50,891 bases of DNA, from positions 1-50,891 of the forward strand of contig CALUNE010000017.1 of assembly GCA_944321945.1 (NCBI GenBank), given 5' to 3'. The position numbers were made by a program, and so were the translations under genes. The notes below the pieces were generated by a model. That model saw only the letters and a list, made by a program, of their open reading frames with translations. It was not told the DNA's origin and made no database searches. The DNA comes from an uncultured Alistipes sp. (GTDB lineage Bacteria; Bacteroidota; Bacteroidia; Bacteroidales; Rikenellaceae). Positions 35,307 to 44,612 of the stretch are shown one piece after another (within the stretch, counting starts at the first letter, position 1; each line of letters starts with the position of its first letter).

Positions 35307-35536
35307 CGTTGTTCCAGAGCCACAAGTTGCCGCTCAAGGCAACTCCCGGAGAGAGGAGCCTCACAGGTGCAGTCAGGCAATGAGTTGTGGAGAGGGGCAG
35401 AAGTGTTGAGAAAAACAGAACGGTGAAGTATTGAGAGGTAAGAAAACTCCGAAACACGAAAGGATCCGCCAACGTGCGAATCGTCGGTTTGTAACGAATT
35501 TGGCAAACAACAAATAACACACTAACTTTATCTATT

Positions 35537-37267
35537 ATGAAAAACATCATGAAATTGAGCGTTGTGCTCGTAGCTGCCACCCTGGCATTCTCGAGTTGTA
35601 ACTGCTTCAAGAAGATGGCCCAAAATCGGGACGACATCCAATTGACGGTGACCCCCGAGATTCTGACGCTGAACAACGGCACGGTCGCTGCCGACATCAA
35701 CGTCACGTTCCCCCAAGAGTACTTCAACAAGAAGGCCGTAATCAAGGTTACGCCCGTCATCGTATTCGAGGGCGGCGAGGTTGCCGGTACGACCAAATAT
35801 TATCAGGGTTCGAAAGTAGACGAGAACTATGCAGTCGTTGACATGAAGAACGGCGGCAACTTCACCCAGCATGTCGAGTTCGCATACGATCCCCGCATGG
35901 ACCAGTGCGAACTGCAGCTTCGCGCCGAGATCAAGTGCCCGAAAGGCAAGTGCAAGGAGTTCACGCTCGTGAACCTCAACACCGGTGCAATCCCCACCAA
36001 GGAGCAGGCTGCCGTTCTGGCCGGCAACGACGAGGCCGCCAAGGCCGCTCTGGCCAAGGAATTCGGCCTGACGGTCGCCTACGGTCTGAATACCCTTCAG
36101 AAGGACCTCAAGTACGGCGATCTGATGGAGCAGATGGACAACGACTACAAGAAGGTAACCACCGTCGTTGACAAGACCGACCTGCTCTATGCCATCAACT
36201 CGTCCGTCGTAACGAAGAAGAACGAGAAAAACGCCAACCTTGACGCCTTCAAGGCCAACGTCGACAAGAACCTCGAGAACGACCGCGCCACGCAGAACAT
36301 CGCCGTCAAGGGCTATGCTTCGCCCGATGGTCCGGTGAAGTTCAACGACAAACTGTCGAAGGCTCGTAGCGAGTCGGGCCAGAAGGTCGTTGCCAAGCTG
36401 CTCAAGGATGCCGGTCTGGAGATCGACGCCGCTGCTTACGGTGAGGACTGGGACGGCTTCAAGGAGCTGGTCGAGAAATCCGACATCCAGGACAAGAACC
36501 TCATTCTCCAGGTGCTGAGCCTCTACAACTCGCCCGCCGAGCGTGAGGCCGAGATCAAGAACATGTCGACCGTATTCGAGGAGCTGAAGAAGGACATTCT
36601 GCCCGAGCTGCGTCGTTCGCAGATCGTCAACAGCACCGATCTCCAGGGTCTGACCGACGCCGAGATCATGGCTGCCTACCGCAATGGCGGCGAACTGACG
36701 CCCGAGCACTACCTCTACGCTGCCCAGGTTCTGACCGAGGATCCCGCCGAGCAGGTTGAGATTCTCACCGCCGCTTCGAAGAAGTACAACGACGCCCGCA
36801 TCTGGAACAACCTCGGCGTTGCCCAGACCAAGGTAGGCGACAAGGCCGCCGCTCTCGAGTCGTTCGAAAAGGCTGCCAAGCTCGACTCCTCGAAGGAGCT
36901 CAACAAGAACCTCCTGCTGGCTAACCTGGCCAACGGCAACACCGCCGAGGCCAAGAAGTATGCCGCTGCCGCCGACGCCGAGTCGAAAGCTGCCATGGCT
37001 GCTGCCGAAGGCGACTACAAGAGCGCTGCCAAAGGTCTGACGGGCTACAACGAGGCTATCGCCCTGATCCAGTCGAACGATCTGGCCGGTGCCAAGAAGG
37101 CCATCGCCAAGGACAACTCCGCTGAAGCCGACTACCTGCGCGCCGTGATCGCCGCCAAGGAAGGCGACCTGAAGACCGCTGAGGCCCAGCTGAAGAGCGC
37201 TACCTCGAAAAAGCCCGAGCTCGCTGCAAAGGCTGCCAAGGACGTTAACCTCAAGGCGCTGAAATAA
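35537..37267 (+). CDS. Outer-membrane TPR/OmpA-like lipoprotein
   Basis: A 576-residue lipoprotein. The signal MKNIMKLSVVLVAATLAFSSC gives Cys21 as lipidation site. An N-terminal beta-rich region (about 30-140) is followed by an OmpA_C-like segment (NIAVKGYASPDGPVKFNDKLSKARSESGQKVVAKLLK, about 255-295). Three or more TPR-like helical repeats fill the C-terminal half (NDARIWNNLGVAQTKVGDKAAALESFEKAAKLDS, then Ala-rich units to the end). OmpA-like domains bind peptidoglycan, so it may tether the envelope; the precise role is unknown. The strong promoter, long leader, own terminator and lysine/alanine-rich composition suggest high expression. Confidence 0.85.
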   Translation: MKNIMKLSVVLVAATLAFSSCNCFKKMAQNRDDIQLTVTPEILTLNNGTVAADINVTFPQEYFNKKAVIKVTPVIVFEGGEVAGTTKYYQGSKVDENYAVVDMKNGGNFTQHVEFAYDPRMDQCELQLRAEIKCPKGKCKEFTLVNLNTGAIPTKEQAAVLAGNDEAAKAALAKEFGLTVAYGLNTLQKDLKYGDLMEQMDNDYKKVTTVVDKTDLLYAINSSVVTKKNEKNANLDAFKANVDKNLENDRATQNIAVKGYASPDGPVKFNDKLSKARSESGQKVVAKLLKDAGLEIDAAAYGEDWDGFKELVEKSDIQDKNLILQVLSLYNSPAEREAEIKNMSTVFEELKKDILPELRRSQIVNSTDLQGLTDAEIMAAYRNGGELTPEHYLYAAQVLTEDPAEQVEILTAASKKYNDARIWNNLGVAQTKVGDKAAALESFEKAAKLDSSKELNKNLLLANLANGNTAEAKKYAAAADAESKAAMAAAEGDYKSAAKGLTGYNEAIALIQSNDLAGAKKAIAKDNSAEADYLRAVIAAKEGDLKTAEAQLKSATSKKPELAAKAAKDVNLKALK

Positions 37268-37290
37268 CCTCGTACCGGTTGGTACAAAAC

Positions 37291-37321
37291 GGCCCGGATC
37301 GATTGATCCGGGCTTTTTTTT
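37291..37321 (+). terminator. Terminator of the TPR lipoprotein gene
   Basis: GGCCCGGATC-GATT-GATCCGGGC followed by a T8 run. The T-run also supplies the -33 element of the deoC promoter. Confidence 0.92.
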
Positions 37322-37349
37322 GCGGGTACGAATAATTTGCTTATTTTTG
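37319..37349 (+). promoter_or_regulatory. Promoter of deoC
   Basis: TTTG (37319-37322), exactly 19 bases, TATTTTTG (37342-37349), 16 bases before the ATG. Confidence 0.7.
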
Positions 37350-37365
37350 TGCAAAACCGCTAAGT

Positions 37366-38247
37366 ATGGAATACGCCAACCATCTCAAAGAGTATGCGCC
37401 GGCCATGAGCCCCGCACAGGTAGACGAAGAGGTCGCACGCATCCGCAAGATCGCCGAGGCCCGGAACCATAACACCGAAGTGTACAAGTTCTGCTATTCG
37501 GCCATCGATCTCACGACGCTCTCGTGCAACGACTCGATTGCTTCCGTCACGGAATTTGCGCGCAAAGCCGCCGAATTCTATGAAAAATATCCCGAAATCC
37601 CCAACGTTGCCTCGATTTGCATCTATCCGGCATTCGTCGATACGGTCGGCGTTGCGGTCGACGGCACGCCGATGCGCATCACAAGCGTGGCCGGCGGCTT
37701 CCCGGCCTCGCAGACCTTCCTCGAAGTGAAGGCGCTGGAGGTGGCCATGGCCGTGGAAAACGGCGCCGATGAGATCGATATCGTGCTGAACGTCGGCAAA
37801 ATGCTCACCGGAGCCTATGACGAGGCCGCCAACGAAGTGGAGGTGATCCGCTCGGAGATGGACAGCGACATCGTCCTGAAGGTCATCATCGAATCCGGAG
37901 CCCTGAAGACCCCCGAGCTGATCCGCAAGGCCTCACTGCTGTCGATGTTCGCCGGCGCGGACTTCGTCAAGACCTCGACGGGCAAGATCGACGTGGCGGC
38001 GACACCCGAAGCTGCCGTCGTCATGTGCCAGGCCATCCGCGACTACCATGAGAAAACGGGCCGCAAGGTCGGTTTCAAGGCCGCTGGCGGCGTCCGCACC
38101 CCCGAAGAGGCGGCTCTCTACTACACGATCGTCGAGGAGATTCTCGGCAAGGAGTGGCTCACGACGGAGCTCTTCCGCATCGGAGCCTCGTCCGCCGCAA
38201 ACAACATCCTCTCGGCCATCGAAGGGAAAACCGTCAAATACTATTGA
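37366..38247 (+). CDS. deoC: Deoxyribose-phosphate aldolase
   Basis: Splits 2-deoxyribose 5-phosphate into glyceraldehyde 3-phosphate and acetaldehyde in deoxynucleoside breakdown. 293 residues, the longer DeoC type. The TIM-barrel motifs are clear: VASICIYPAFVDTV, TSVAGGFPASQT, GADEIDIVLNVGKML, LKVIIESGALK, ADFVKTSTGK with the Schiff-base lysine, and VGFKAAGGVRTPEEA with the second lysine. It is a single gene between its own promoter and terminator. Confidence 0.96.
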   Translation: MEYANHLKEYAPAMSPAQVDEEVARIRKIAEARNHNTEVYKFCYSAIDLTTLSCNDSIASVTEFARKAAEFYEKYPEIPNVASICIYPAFVDTVGVAVDGTPMRITSVAGGFPASQTFLEVKALEVAMAVENGADEIDIVLNVGKMLTGAYDEAANEVEVIRSEMDSDIVLKVIIESGALKTPELIRKASLLSMFAGADFVKTSTGKIDVAATPEAAVVMCQAIRDYHEKTGRKVGFKAAGGVRTPEEAALYYTIVEEILGKEWLTTELFRIGASSAANNILSAIEGKTVKYY

Positions 38248-38265
38248 TCGGTAGGATCTCCCGCA

Positions 38266-38307
38266 AAAACGACGGCAACCTGTGTATGCAGGTTGCCGTC
38301 GTTTTTT
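38266..38307 (+). terminator. Terminator of deoC
   Basis: AAAACGACGGCAACCTG / CAGGTTGCCGTCGTTTT with a TGTATG loop and T-run; symmetric enough to work both ways. Confidence 0.92.
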
Positions 38308-38455
38308 ACAGGACCGTGCTTTGTAGCACCGAACAGGAATCAATCAGGAGTGGTGTCTGGAGGGACCCGCTCCACATGCAGCGTTGCAAAGCTCCCCGCC
38401 ATAAAGACATTCCGCGGAGCCGCAACGACACGACCAAAACCGAAATTGCCCGAAG

Positions 38456-38794
38456 CTATTCGCGGCCCGAGGCGGTGGAAACCGCAGCGGGAGTTGCGGA
38501 TGCACCCCCGGAAATGCCGGCGACAGAATCCGCGACGGGCGACAGATCGGTCGGAGCGGACTGAGCAGCAGGATCGGATTGCGGGCCGGGCACAGAAGAG
38601 TGTTCACCGGAGAGCAGTGCCTCCTCCGAATCCGAAGAGGCCGCTCCGGATTGCGGCACCTGCTCACCGGACCGGGCCTCGACGGCATTCCTCGCAGGAA
38701 GCATCGTACGATACCGATCGCGGTGAAGCACCGTAACAACCACCGTGGCCAGGACGGCCAGCGCAATCAAGGTCCCGATCACCCGCTTAATCAT
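38456..38794 (-). CDS. Small single-pass membrane protein, unknown function
   Basis: A 112-residue protein I do not recognise. One membrane helix (VIGTLIALAVLATVVVTVL, about 5-23) is followed by a short basic stretch (HRDRYRTMLPARN) and a low-complexity Ser/Ala/Pro/Gly-rich, acidic tail. The basic side suggests a signal-anchor. Its ATG overlaps the end of the S41 protease gene (38787), so translation is probably coupled and the proteins may act together in the envelope. The disordered tail fits a small accessory protein rather than an enzyme. Confidence 0.7.
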   Translation of the reverse strand: MIKRVIGTLIALAVLATVVVTVLHRDRYRTMLPARNAVEARSGEQVPQSGAASSDSEEALLSGEHSSVPGPQSDPAAQSAPTDLSPVADSVAGISGGASATPAAVSTASGRE

Positions 38795-40427
38795 GGTCGG
38801 CCTCCTCTCCTTTCAGAATGGCGATGGCACGCATCGTCACGTTGTCCACGGGATAGATATTGGCATAGAAGCCGTTGTCCTCGAGCTGGGTATTGCGGCC
38901 GATATAGGCCCGCAACTGTGCCTCGATCAACCGACGCGAACGGGCAATGTCGTTGTAACGCGGTGCAACCCCCTTGCGGGCCGCATAACGGACGAAATCG
39001 TCGACAAGCGTCTTGTCACTGTCGAGCAACGTCTCCAGATCGTCGATCGTCCGCACGGCATTGAGCGCCTCGCGGTGACGGTCGGCATACTCGATCGTAT
39101 AACGGTAGAGAATGTTGCGGCCGGCCACCTCGACGAAATACTTCGTCACGTCGGTCGTGTCGGCCGGGACGAAGACATCGGGCATGATGCCGCCCCCGCC
39201 GTAGACCACCTTGCCGCCCGGCGTCACCCGCTTGAGCGAATCGGCAAAATGGATGCTGTCGGCCGAGAAGAATTCGTTGTTGCGATAGCGGTTGTAGAGA
39301 TCCTCCTCGTAGCTCTCGTCGTCGCCGATCGTATAGGGTTTCTGGATCGAACGCCCGGTCGGCGTATAGTAGCGGGCCGTGGTCAGACGCAGGGCCGAGC
39401 CGTCGCTGTAGGGAATCTGACGCTGCACGAGCCCCTTGCCGAACGACCGGCGTCCGATGATCGTGCCGCGGTCGTTGTCCTGGAGCGCTCCGGCCAGAAT
39501 TTCGCTCGACGAGGCGCTCCCCTCGTCGATCAGTACGGCCACCTCCATATCCTGAGCCATCCCCTCGCCGTCGGCATATTCACGCACCTGGCGGTGGTGG
39601 CGGTCCTCCGTGTAGACGATCAGCTGCCCCTCGTGGAGGAATTCGTCGGCCACGCCGATCGCCTGGTCGAGGAATCCGCCCGAGTTGCCGCGCAGGTCGA
39701 AGATCAGCTTCGTAACCCCCTCGGCCCGCAGCATGGCCAGAGCCTTGCGCACCTCGTCGTGGGTCGTGCGGGCAAACTGTCCCAGCTTGATGTAACCGAT
39801 GCTGTCGGTGATGCGGAAAGCCGATTCAACGCTCTTGATCGGGATGACGCCCCGTTCGACCTCGACCCGCACCAGATCGGAGATTCCCTGCCGTTCGAGC
39901 CCCAGATGGACCTTCGAGCCGCGCGGTCCGCGCAGCAGCTTGACGATTCCGTTCTGGGGAATCTTCCGTCCGGCCACCAGCGAATCGTCGATCTCGATGA
40001 TCCGGTCACCGGCCTTGATGCCGGCCTTGTCGCTCGGGCCCTGCGGGATGACGTTCAGCACGATGACCGTATCGGTGGCCATGTTGAAGACCACGCCGAT
40101 CCCGTCGAACTCACCCTCGAGGGGTTCGTTCAGTTCGGCCATCTCCGAGGCCGGAATATAGACCGAATGAGGGTCGAGTTCGCGCACCAGCAGCGGAATG
40201 ACATGCTCGGAGAGCGAATCCATCGACACCGAATCGACATATTCGTTCTCGATGAGCGAGAGCGTATAGGTCAGTTTGTTCGAAGGGAGTGTCATGCGGT
40301 CCAGCACCCCCTTGAGCTGTGAAGCCGTTGTGTTGCGCCCGAGATACTGCCCGAGCAGCAGCCCCAGCACCACTCCCGCCGCCAACAGCAGCGGAAAGAG
40401 GATCGTGTGTTTCGAATTGCGATACAT
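38787..40427 (-). CDS. S41 family C-terminal processing protease
   Basis: Periplasmic CtpA/Prc-type serine protease of 546 residues. A signal-anchor (HTILFPLLLAAGVVLGLLLG) is followed by a PDZ domain (about 95-175; GIGVVFNMATDTVIVLNVIPQGPSDKAGIKAGDRIIEIDD). The S41 catalytic core has KLIFDLRGNSGGFLDQAI, VLIDEGSASSSEILAGAL with the nucleophile Ser, and RSFGKGLVQ with the general-base Lys. A C-terminal extension of about 130 residues follows (YTIEYADRHREAL to the end). The start is the ATG at 40427, sharing one base with the DUF3078 stop (TAATG). The 3' end overlaps the small membrane protein gene. It probably trims envelope proteins. Confidence 0.94.
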   Translation of the reverse strand: MYRNSKHTILFPLLLAAGVVLGLLLGQYLGRNTTASQLKGVLDRMTLPSNKLTYTLSLIENEYVDSVSMDSLSEHVIPLLVRELDPHSVYIPASEMAELNEPLEGEFDGIGVVFNMATDTVIVLNVIPQGPSDKAGIKAGDRIIEIDDSLVAGRKIPQNGIVKLLRGPRGSKVHLGLERQGISDLVRVEVERGVIPIKSVESAFRITDSIGYIKLGQFARTTHDEVRKALAMLRAEGVTKLIFDLRGNSGGFLDQAIGVADEFLHEGQLIVYTEDRHHRQVREYADGEGMAQDMEVAVLIDEGSASSSEILAGALQDNDRGTIIGRRSFGKGLVQRQIPYSDGSALRLTTARYYTPTGRSIQKPYTIGDDESYEEDLYNRYRNNEFFSADSIHFADSLKRVTPGGKVVYGGGGIMPDVFVPADTTDVTKYFVEVAGRNILYRYTIEYADRHREALNAVRTIDDLETLLDSDKTLVDDFVRYAARKGVAPRYNDIARSRRLIEAQLRAYIGRNTQLEDNGFYANIYPVDNVTMRAIAILKGEEADHD

Positions 40428-41599
40428 TACTTGTTCTTGAAGGTATAGGTCAGACCGACGCTCAGCAGGGTTTCGGTCTGCACGGAGAGATTCTGCGCCC
40501 GGTTGTAATAGAGTTGGAAACTCAGCGTCGTGGTCAGGAATTTCGTCGCCTTGATGTCGAGCGTATTGGTCCAGCGGACCGTCGGATGGAGCGCCAGACG
40601 CGGTTTGAGCTCGGGATCCGACCCGTTCTGCTCCCACGTCCGCAAGGCATCCAGATACCGGTTGTAGTCGTTGTACTTGTTCGGTTGTCCGATGTCGCTG
40701 ATCCAGCCGTAGAAGGTATAGACCGTCGTCCGGTAGCGCAGGTAGCCTGTCTTGCCGAACGTGCGGTCGAAGTTGATCTCCACCGACGAACCGCCTTCGT
40801 ACTTCGAGGTCGCATCCTCCGTAGCCAGACCGTAGGACTCCCAACCCAGCTTGTTGCTGTCCCAACTGTTGCTCCGGATCCGCGAACTCTCCACAAAGAC
40901 GGCACTCATGGCCACCGGCGAGAAGTTGACCGCTATCGGGAACTTCGGCTGCGGGCTCTTGTAGGTCAGACCCAGCGAAATATCGAGATAGCCCGGCGAA
41001 AGGAAGGAGCTTTTCAGATGTTCGCGCTCCTGTTCGGTGCGCGACTTGTAGCCGTTGACAAACTGGCTGCGGAACTGGAACGTCGAACCGTAGGACCAGT
41101 TCTTGGCCAGCTTGAAGGCCGGATTGACCCAGATGACAAACTCGTCCTGATTCTTGAACCAGACGCCGTTGCTCACCGGCTCGTTCTCCGCGTTCGTCGT
41201 CTCGACCTTCATGCGGTTGTAGCCCAGTTTGGCCGAGGCTTTCGTCTCGATCGAGAAGAGATTCTTCTTGAACAGATGCCGCAGGTTGAACGAGGCGACC
41301 AGCGCGATGGAGTTGTCACCGCCCGATACCGAAATCCACGGATCGTTGTAGGAGGTCAGCGTCCCCTGCAGGCCGGCACTGATCTCCAGATCGTTGCGTT
41401 CCTTGCGAATGGCGGCGCGCTCGGCCCTGTAACGCGCCAGGCTGAAGTAGTCGACATCCACCGACGTGGATTTCAATTGGTCGTGGAACTTCACGTCCTG
41501 AGGCTCGGCCTTGACCTCGTCGATCGAGATCTGGGCCGCGGCGGGGAGTGTCGAGGCCAGCAGGAAGAGGCCTGCAAGAAGCACGCGGGAGCTTTTCAT
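40427..41599 (-). CDS. DUF3078 outer-membrane beta-barrel protein
   Basis: A 390-residue secreted protein with a Sec signal (MKSSRVLLAGLFLLASTLPAAAQ). The rest alternates polar and hydrophobic/aromatic residues typical of beta strands (ISAGLQGTLTSYNDPWISVSGGDNSIALVASFNLRHLF, NWSYGSTFQFRSQFVNGY, SPGYLDISLGLTYKS) and ends with a strand and terminal aromatic region (LLSVGLTYTFKNK). It matches the DUF3078 family common in Bacteroidetes, whose function is unknown. It is first in an operon with the S41 protease and the small membrane protein. Confidence 0.85.
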   Translation of the reverse strand: MKSSRVLLAGLFLLASTLPAAAQISIDEVKAEPQDVKFHDQLKSTSVDVDYFSLARYRAERAAIRKERNDLEISAGLQGTLTSYNDPWISVSGGDNSIALVASFNLRHLFKKNLFSIETKASAKLGYNRMKVETTNAENEPVSNGVWFKNQDEFVIWVNPAFKLAKNWSYGSTFQFRSQFVNGYKSRTEQEREHLKSSFLSPGYLDISLGLTYKSPQPKFPIAVNFSPVAMSAVFVESSRIRSNSWDSNKLGWESYGLATEDATSKYEGGSSVEINFDRTFGKTGYLRYRTTVYTFYGWISDIGQPNKYNDYNRYLDALRTWEQNGSDPELKPRLALHPTVRWTNTLDIKATKFLTTTLSFQLYYNRAQNLSVQTETLLSVGLTYTFKNK

Positions 41600-41630
41600 A
41601 ACGGATTCGAAGCATCAGATTTCCAAAATG

Positions 41631-41638
41631 CAAAGTTA
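41631..41638 (-). promoter_or_regulatory. -7 box of the DUF3078 operon
   Basis: The minus strand reads TAACTTTG, 31 bases before the start codon at 41599. Confidence 0.6.
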
Positions 41639-41659
41639 TGAATTTATTTACAAAATCCT

Positions 41660-41667
41660 TAACTTTG
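41660..41667 (+). promoter_or_regulatory. -7 box of nfo
   Basis: TAACTTTG, 27 bases before the ATG at 41695; it is back to back with the DUF3078 promoter, only 21 bases between the boxes. Confidence 0.6.
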
Positions 41668-41694
41668 TCCGAACAACACGAAACAACACACGCC

Positions 41695-42543
41695 ATGAAA
41701 TATTTCGGAGCGCACGTCAGCGCATCGGGCGGGCTGGAGAACGCCCCCCGCAACGCCCACGCCATCGGAGCCACGGGCTTCGCACTCTTCACCAAGAACC
41801 AGCGTCAGTGGATGGCCAAACCCCTGACGGCAGCCGAGGTCGACGCCTTCCGCCGCGCCTGCGACGAATACGGATACACCGCGGCACAGATCCTCCCCCA
41901 CGACTCCTACCTGATCAACCTCGGACACCCCGAAGAGGCTGCTCTGGAGAAATCGCGCGAGGCGTTCATCGACGAGATGAAACGTTGCGAACTGCTCGGG
42001 CTCGACCGGCTGAACTTCCACCCCGGGAGCCATCTGAAGCAGATCTCCGAAGAGGAGAGTCTCGACCGCATCGCCGCATCGATCAACCTGGCCCTCGAAC
42101 AGACGCACGGCGTGACGGCCGTCATCGAGAATACGGCCGGCCAGGGTTCCAACCTCGGATTCCGCTTCGAGCACCTCGCCTATCTGATCGACCGCATCGA
42201 GGACAAGTCGCGCGTCGGGGTCTGCATCGACACCTGCCACGCCTTCGCGGCGGGTTACGACCTGCGCACCGAGGAGGCCTGCGAGGCCACCTTTGCCGAA
42301 CTGGAGCGCATCGTCGGATTCCGTTATCTGAAGGGTATGCACCTGAACGATGCGATGAAGATCCTCGGCAGCCGCGTCGACCGCCACTCGCCGCTCGGCC
42401 AGGGAATGATCGGCGAGGCCTGCTTCCGCTACATCGCCCGCGATCCGCGGTTCGACGCCATTCCGCTGATCCTCGAGACACCCGACGAGAGCCGCTGGCC
42501 CGAGGAGATCGCCCGGCTGAAGAGCTTCGCCGAGGAGGCCTGA
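41695..42543 (+). CDS. nfo: Endonuclease IV (deoxyribonuclease IV)
   Basis: AP endonuclease of base-excision repair; cuts 5' to abasic sites with a trinuclear zinc centre. 282 residues. Motifs: [126 protein letters not shown], which supply the metal His, Glu and Asp residues. The start is set by the conserved N-terminus. Confidence 0.97.
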   Translation: MKYFGAHVSASGGLENAPRNAHAIGATGFALFTKNQRQWMAKPLTAAEVDAFRRACDEYGYTAAQILPHDSYLINLGHPEEAALEKSREAFIDEMKRCELLGLDRLNFHPGSHLKQISEEESLDRIAASINLALEQTHGVTAVIENTAGQGSNLGFRFEHLAYLIDRIEDKSRVGVCIDTCHAFAAGYDLRTEEACEATFAELERIVGFRYLKGMHLNDAMKILGSRVDRHSPLGQGMIGEACFRYIARDPRFDAIPLILETPDESRWPEEIARLKSFAEEA

Positions 42544-42590
42544 CGCCGGGTCGTGATACCGGATCGGGCGAGACATCGCACGCCAAACAG

Positions 42591-42622
42591 AAAGAGACCC
42601 CCGTCGAGGAGGTCTCTTTTTC
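42591..42622. terminator. Terminator between nfo and the aminotransferase gene
   Basis: AAAGAGACC / GGTCTCTTT with an 11-base loop and a T-run on the plus side; the convergent genes can share it. Confidence 0.8.
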
Positions 42623-42658
42623 ATGTACGGACCGGTGACGTCCGGGCCGGTCGTGTGT

Positions 42659-43858
42659 CTACAGCCGGTCGAGGCACTCACGGATCAGCGCCGCACTGTC
42701 GCGCACCTCCTCCTCGGAGATGGTCAGCGGCGGCGAAATGCGGAACGCCGTGTCGCAGAAGAGGAACCAGTCGCTCAGGATTCCCTCCTCCTTGAAGATC
42801 TCCATGATCCGGTAGAGCCGCTCCGACGAGCCCAGTTCGACGGCCAGCAGCAGGCCGCTGCGGCGGATCTCCCGTACGGCCGGATGGTCGCGCAGCAACT
42901 CCTCGTACAGGGCCCCCTTGGCCTCGACCGTCTCGACGACGTGGTTCTCCAGCAGGTAGTCGAGCGCCGCCAGTCCCGCCGCGCAGCAGACCGGATGGCC
43001 GCCGAAGGTTGTGATATGCCCCAGCACGGGGTCACTCTGCAGCGTATCCATCACCTCGTGGCGCGAAATGAAGGCCCCGAGGGGCATTCCCCCGCCGAAT
43101 GCCTTGGCCAGGCAGACGATGTCGGGCACCACGCCATACTTCTGCATGGCAAACAGCTCGCCCGTACGTCCCAGACCGGTCTGGATCTCGTCGAAGATCA
43201 GCAGCGCCCCCGTCTCGTCGCAACGCCGTCGCAACGCCTCAAGGTAGCCCGGTTTCGGAGGACGAACACCCGCCTCACCCTGCACCGGTTCGGTCAGCAC
43301 GCAGGCCGTGCGCCGCGTGATGCGCTCCAGCTGCGCGAAGTCGTTGAACTCGATCGCCTGCACGTCGGGCAGCAGCGGCCGGAAGGCCGACTTCCACTCC
43401 TCGCCCTCGGGAGCACCCATCATGCTCATCGAACCGTGGGTCGAACCGTGGTAGGCCCGCCGCATGGAGATCATCTCGGTGCGGCCGGTGAAGCGTTTGG
43501 CCAGCTTCAGCGCCCCTTCGACCGCCTCGGCCCCCGAATTGACGAAGTAGACGCTCTCCAACGGATCGGGCAGCAGCGAGGCGATCTTCGTCGCATAGCT
43601 CACCTGCGGCGTCTCGACCAGCTCGCCGTAGACCATCACGTGCATGTAGCGCGCCGCCTGCTCCTGTACGGCCCGCACGACGGCCGGATTGGCATGTCCG
43701 ACGTTGCTCACCGAAACACCCGCCACCAGGTCGTAATAGCGTTTCCCCTCGGGCGTATAGAAGAACGTGCCCTCGCCCCGGGCCACCTCCACCAGCATGG
43801 GTGACGGCGACGTCTGGGCCACATGGGCCAGGAATTGCTTCCGCAGAATCGTATTCAT
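42659..43858 (-). CDS. Class III aminotransferase (acetylornithine/ornithine type)
   Basis: PLP-dependent aminotransferase of 399 residues. Motifs: VNSGAEAVEGALKLAKRFTGR, RRAYHGSTHGSMSMMG, ACVLTEPVQGEAG, LLIFDEIQTGLGRTGELFAMQKYGVVPDIVCLAKAFGGGMPLGAF with the PLP lysine, and TFGGHPVCCAAGLAAL. It falls in the acetylornithine/ornithine/4-aminobutyrate aminotransferase group; no arginine genes are adjacent, so the substrate is undecided. The start at 43858 gives the family-like MNTILRKQFLAHV. Confidence 0.9.
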   Translation of the reverse strand: MNTILRKQFLAHVAQTSPSPMLVEVARGEGTFFYTPEGKRYYDLVAGVSVSNVGHANPAVVRAVQEQAARYMHVMVYGELVETPQVSYATKIASLLPDPLESVYFVNSGAEAVEGALKLAKRFTGRTEMISMRRAYHGSTHGSMSMMGAPEGEEWKSAFRPLLPDVQAIEFNDFAQLERITRRTACVLTEPVQGEAGVRPPKPGYLEALRRRCDETGALLIFDEIQTGLGRTGELFAMQKYGVVPDIVCLAKAFGGGMPLGAFISRHEVMDTLQSDPVLGHITTFGGHPVCCAAGLAALDYLLENHVVETVEAKGALYEELLRDHPAVREIRRSGLLLAVELGSSERLYRIMEIFKEEGILSDWFLFCDTAFRISPPLTISEEEVRDSAALIRECLDRL

Positions 43859-43886
43859 GATTTTTATATCTGGTTGTCCGAAAAAT

Positions 43887-44612
43887 TCACTTCGCGGAGC
43901 CGAGGCGGCGTTGCAGAATCGCATCGGCATCCTTCACACTGCGCCGCATCCAGCGCTCCATCAAGGCGGCCTGCTCGCCGATCGGCAGCTGCCATCCGTC
44001 GACCGTCTGCCGCACGCGCGTCGAGAGTTCGTAGATCAGGATCGCCGCCGAGGCCGAGACGTTCAGGCTCTCGACCAGGCCGCACATCGGGATGCGCAGG
44101 AACTCGTCGGCCGCTGCAATCGCCTCGTCCGAGATACCGGCATGCTCCGTGCCGAAGATCAGCGCAAAGGGCCCCTTCGCAACGTCGAACGTCTCGGGGG
44201 TGACATCCTCGCGGTGAGGCGTCGTGGCCACGATCCGGTAGCCGGCCGCACGCAGCGCCGAGATGGCCTCCGGCGTCGAGGCATGACGCTCGACATCGAC
44301 CCAGCGTTCCGACCCCCGCGCAATGACGGGATTGGGCTGGAAGCGGCACATCGTCTCGACGGTGTGCATCTGCTGCACCCCGAAGGCATCGCAATGGCGG
44401 ATCAGCGCCGCGGCATTCTGTCCATGGTACATGTTCTCGGCCAGGACCGTCATGTAGCGCGTGCGCATGGCCACACTGCCCCGCAGCACACCGTAGCGTT
44501 CGGCCGTCATGAACTCCGCCAGACAGGCAATCCGTTCGGCCGCAGGTCCCGCCTCGGGGCCGAACAGCGCGTCGCTGCGCGGTGTCGTATCGTTACTTGC
44601 GGTACTTCTCAT
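43887..44612 (-). CDS. TrmH-family RNA 2'-O-methyltransferase
   Basis: SPOUT-class methyltransferase of 241 residues acting on rRNA or tRNA ribose. The three SPOUT motifs are present: RYMTVLAENMYHGQNAAALIRHCDAFG with the catalytic Asn/Arg region, FALIFGTEHAGISDEAI, and IPMCGLVESLNVSASAAILIYEL (SAM-binding knot). The C-terminal extension (WQLPIGEQAALMERWMRRSVKDADAILQRR) resembles tRNA (Gm18) TrmH, so that substrate is plausible. Its start overlaps the rsgA stop by 20 bp, so the genes are translationally coupled. Confidence 0.9.
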   Translation of the reverse strand: MRSTASNDTTPRSDALFGPEAGPAAERIACLAEFMTAERYGVLRGSVAMRTRYMTVLAENMYHGQNAAALIRHCDAFGVQQMHTVETMCRFQPNPVIARGSERWVDVERHASTPEAISALRAAGYRIVATTPHREDVTPETFDVAKGPFALIFGTEHAGISDEAIAAADEFLRIPMCGLVESLNVSASAAILIYELSTRVRQTVDGWQLPIGEQAALMERWMRRSVKDADAILQRRLGSAK

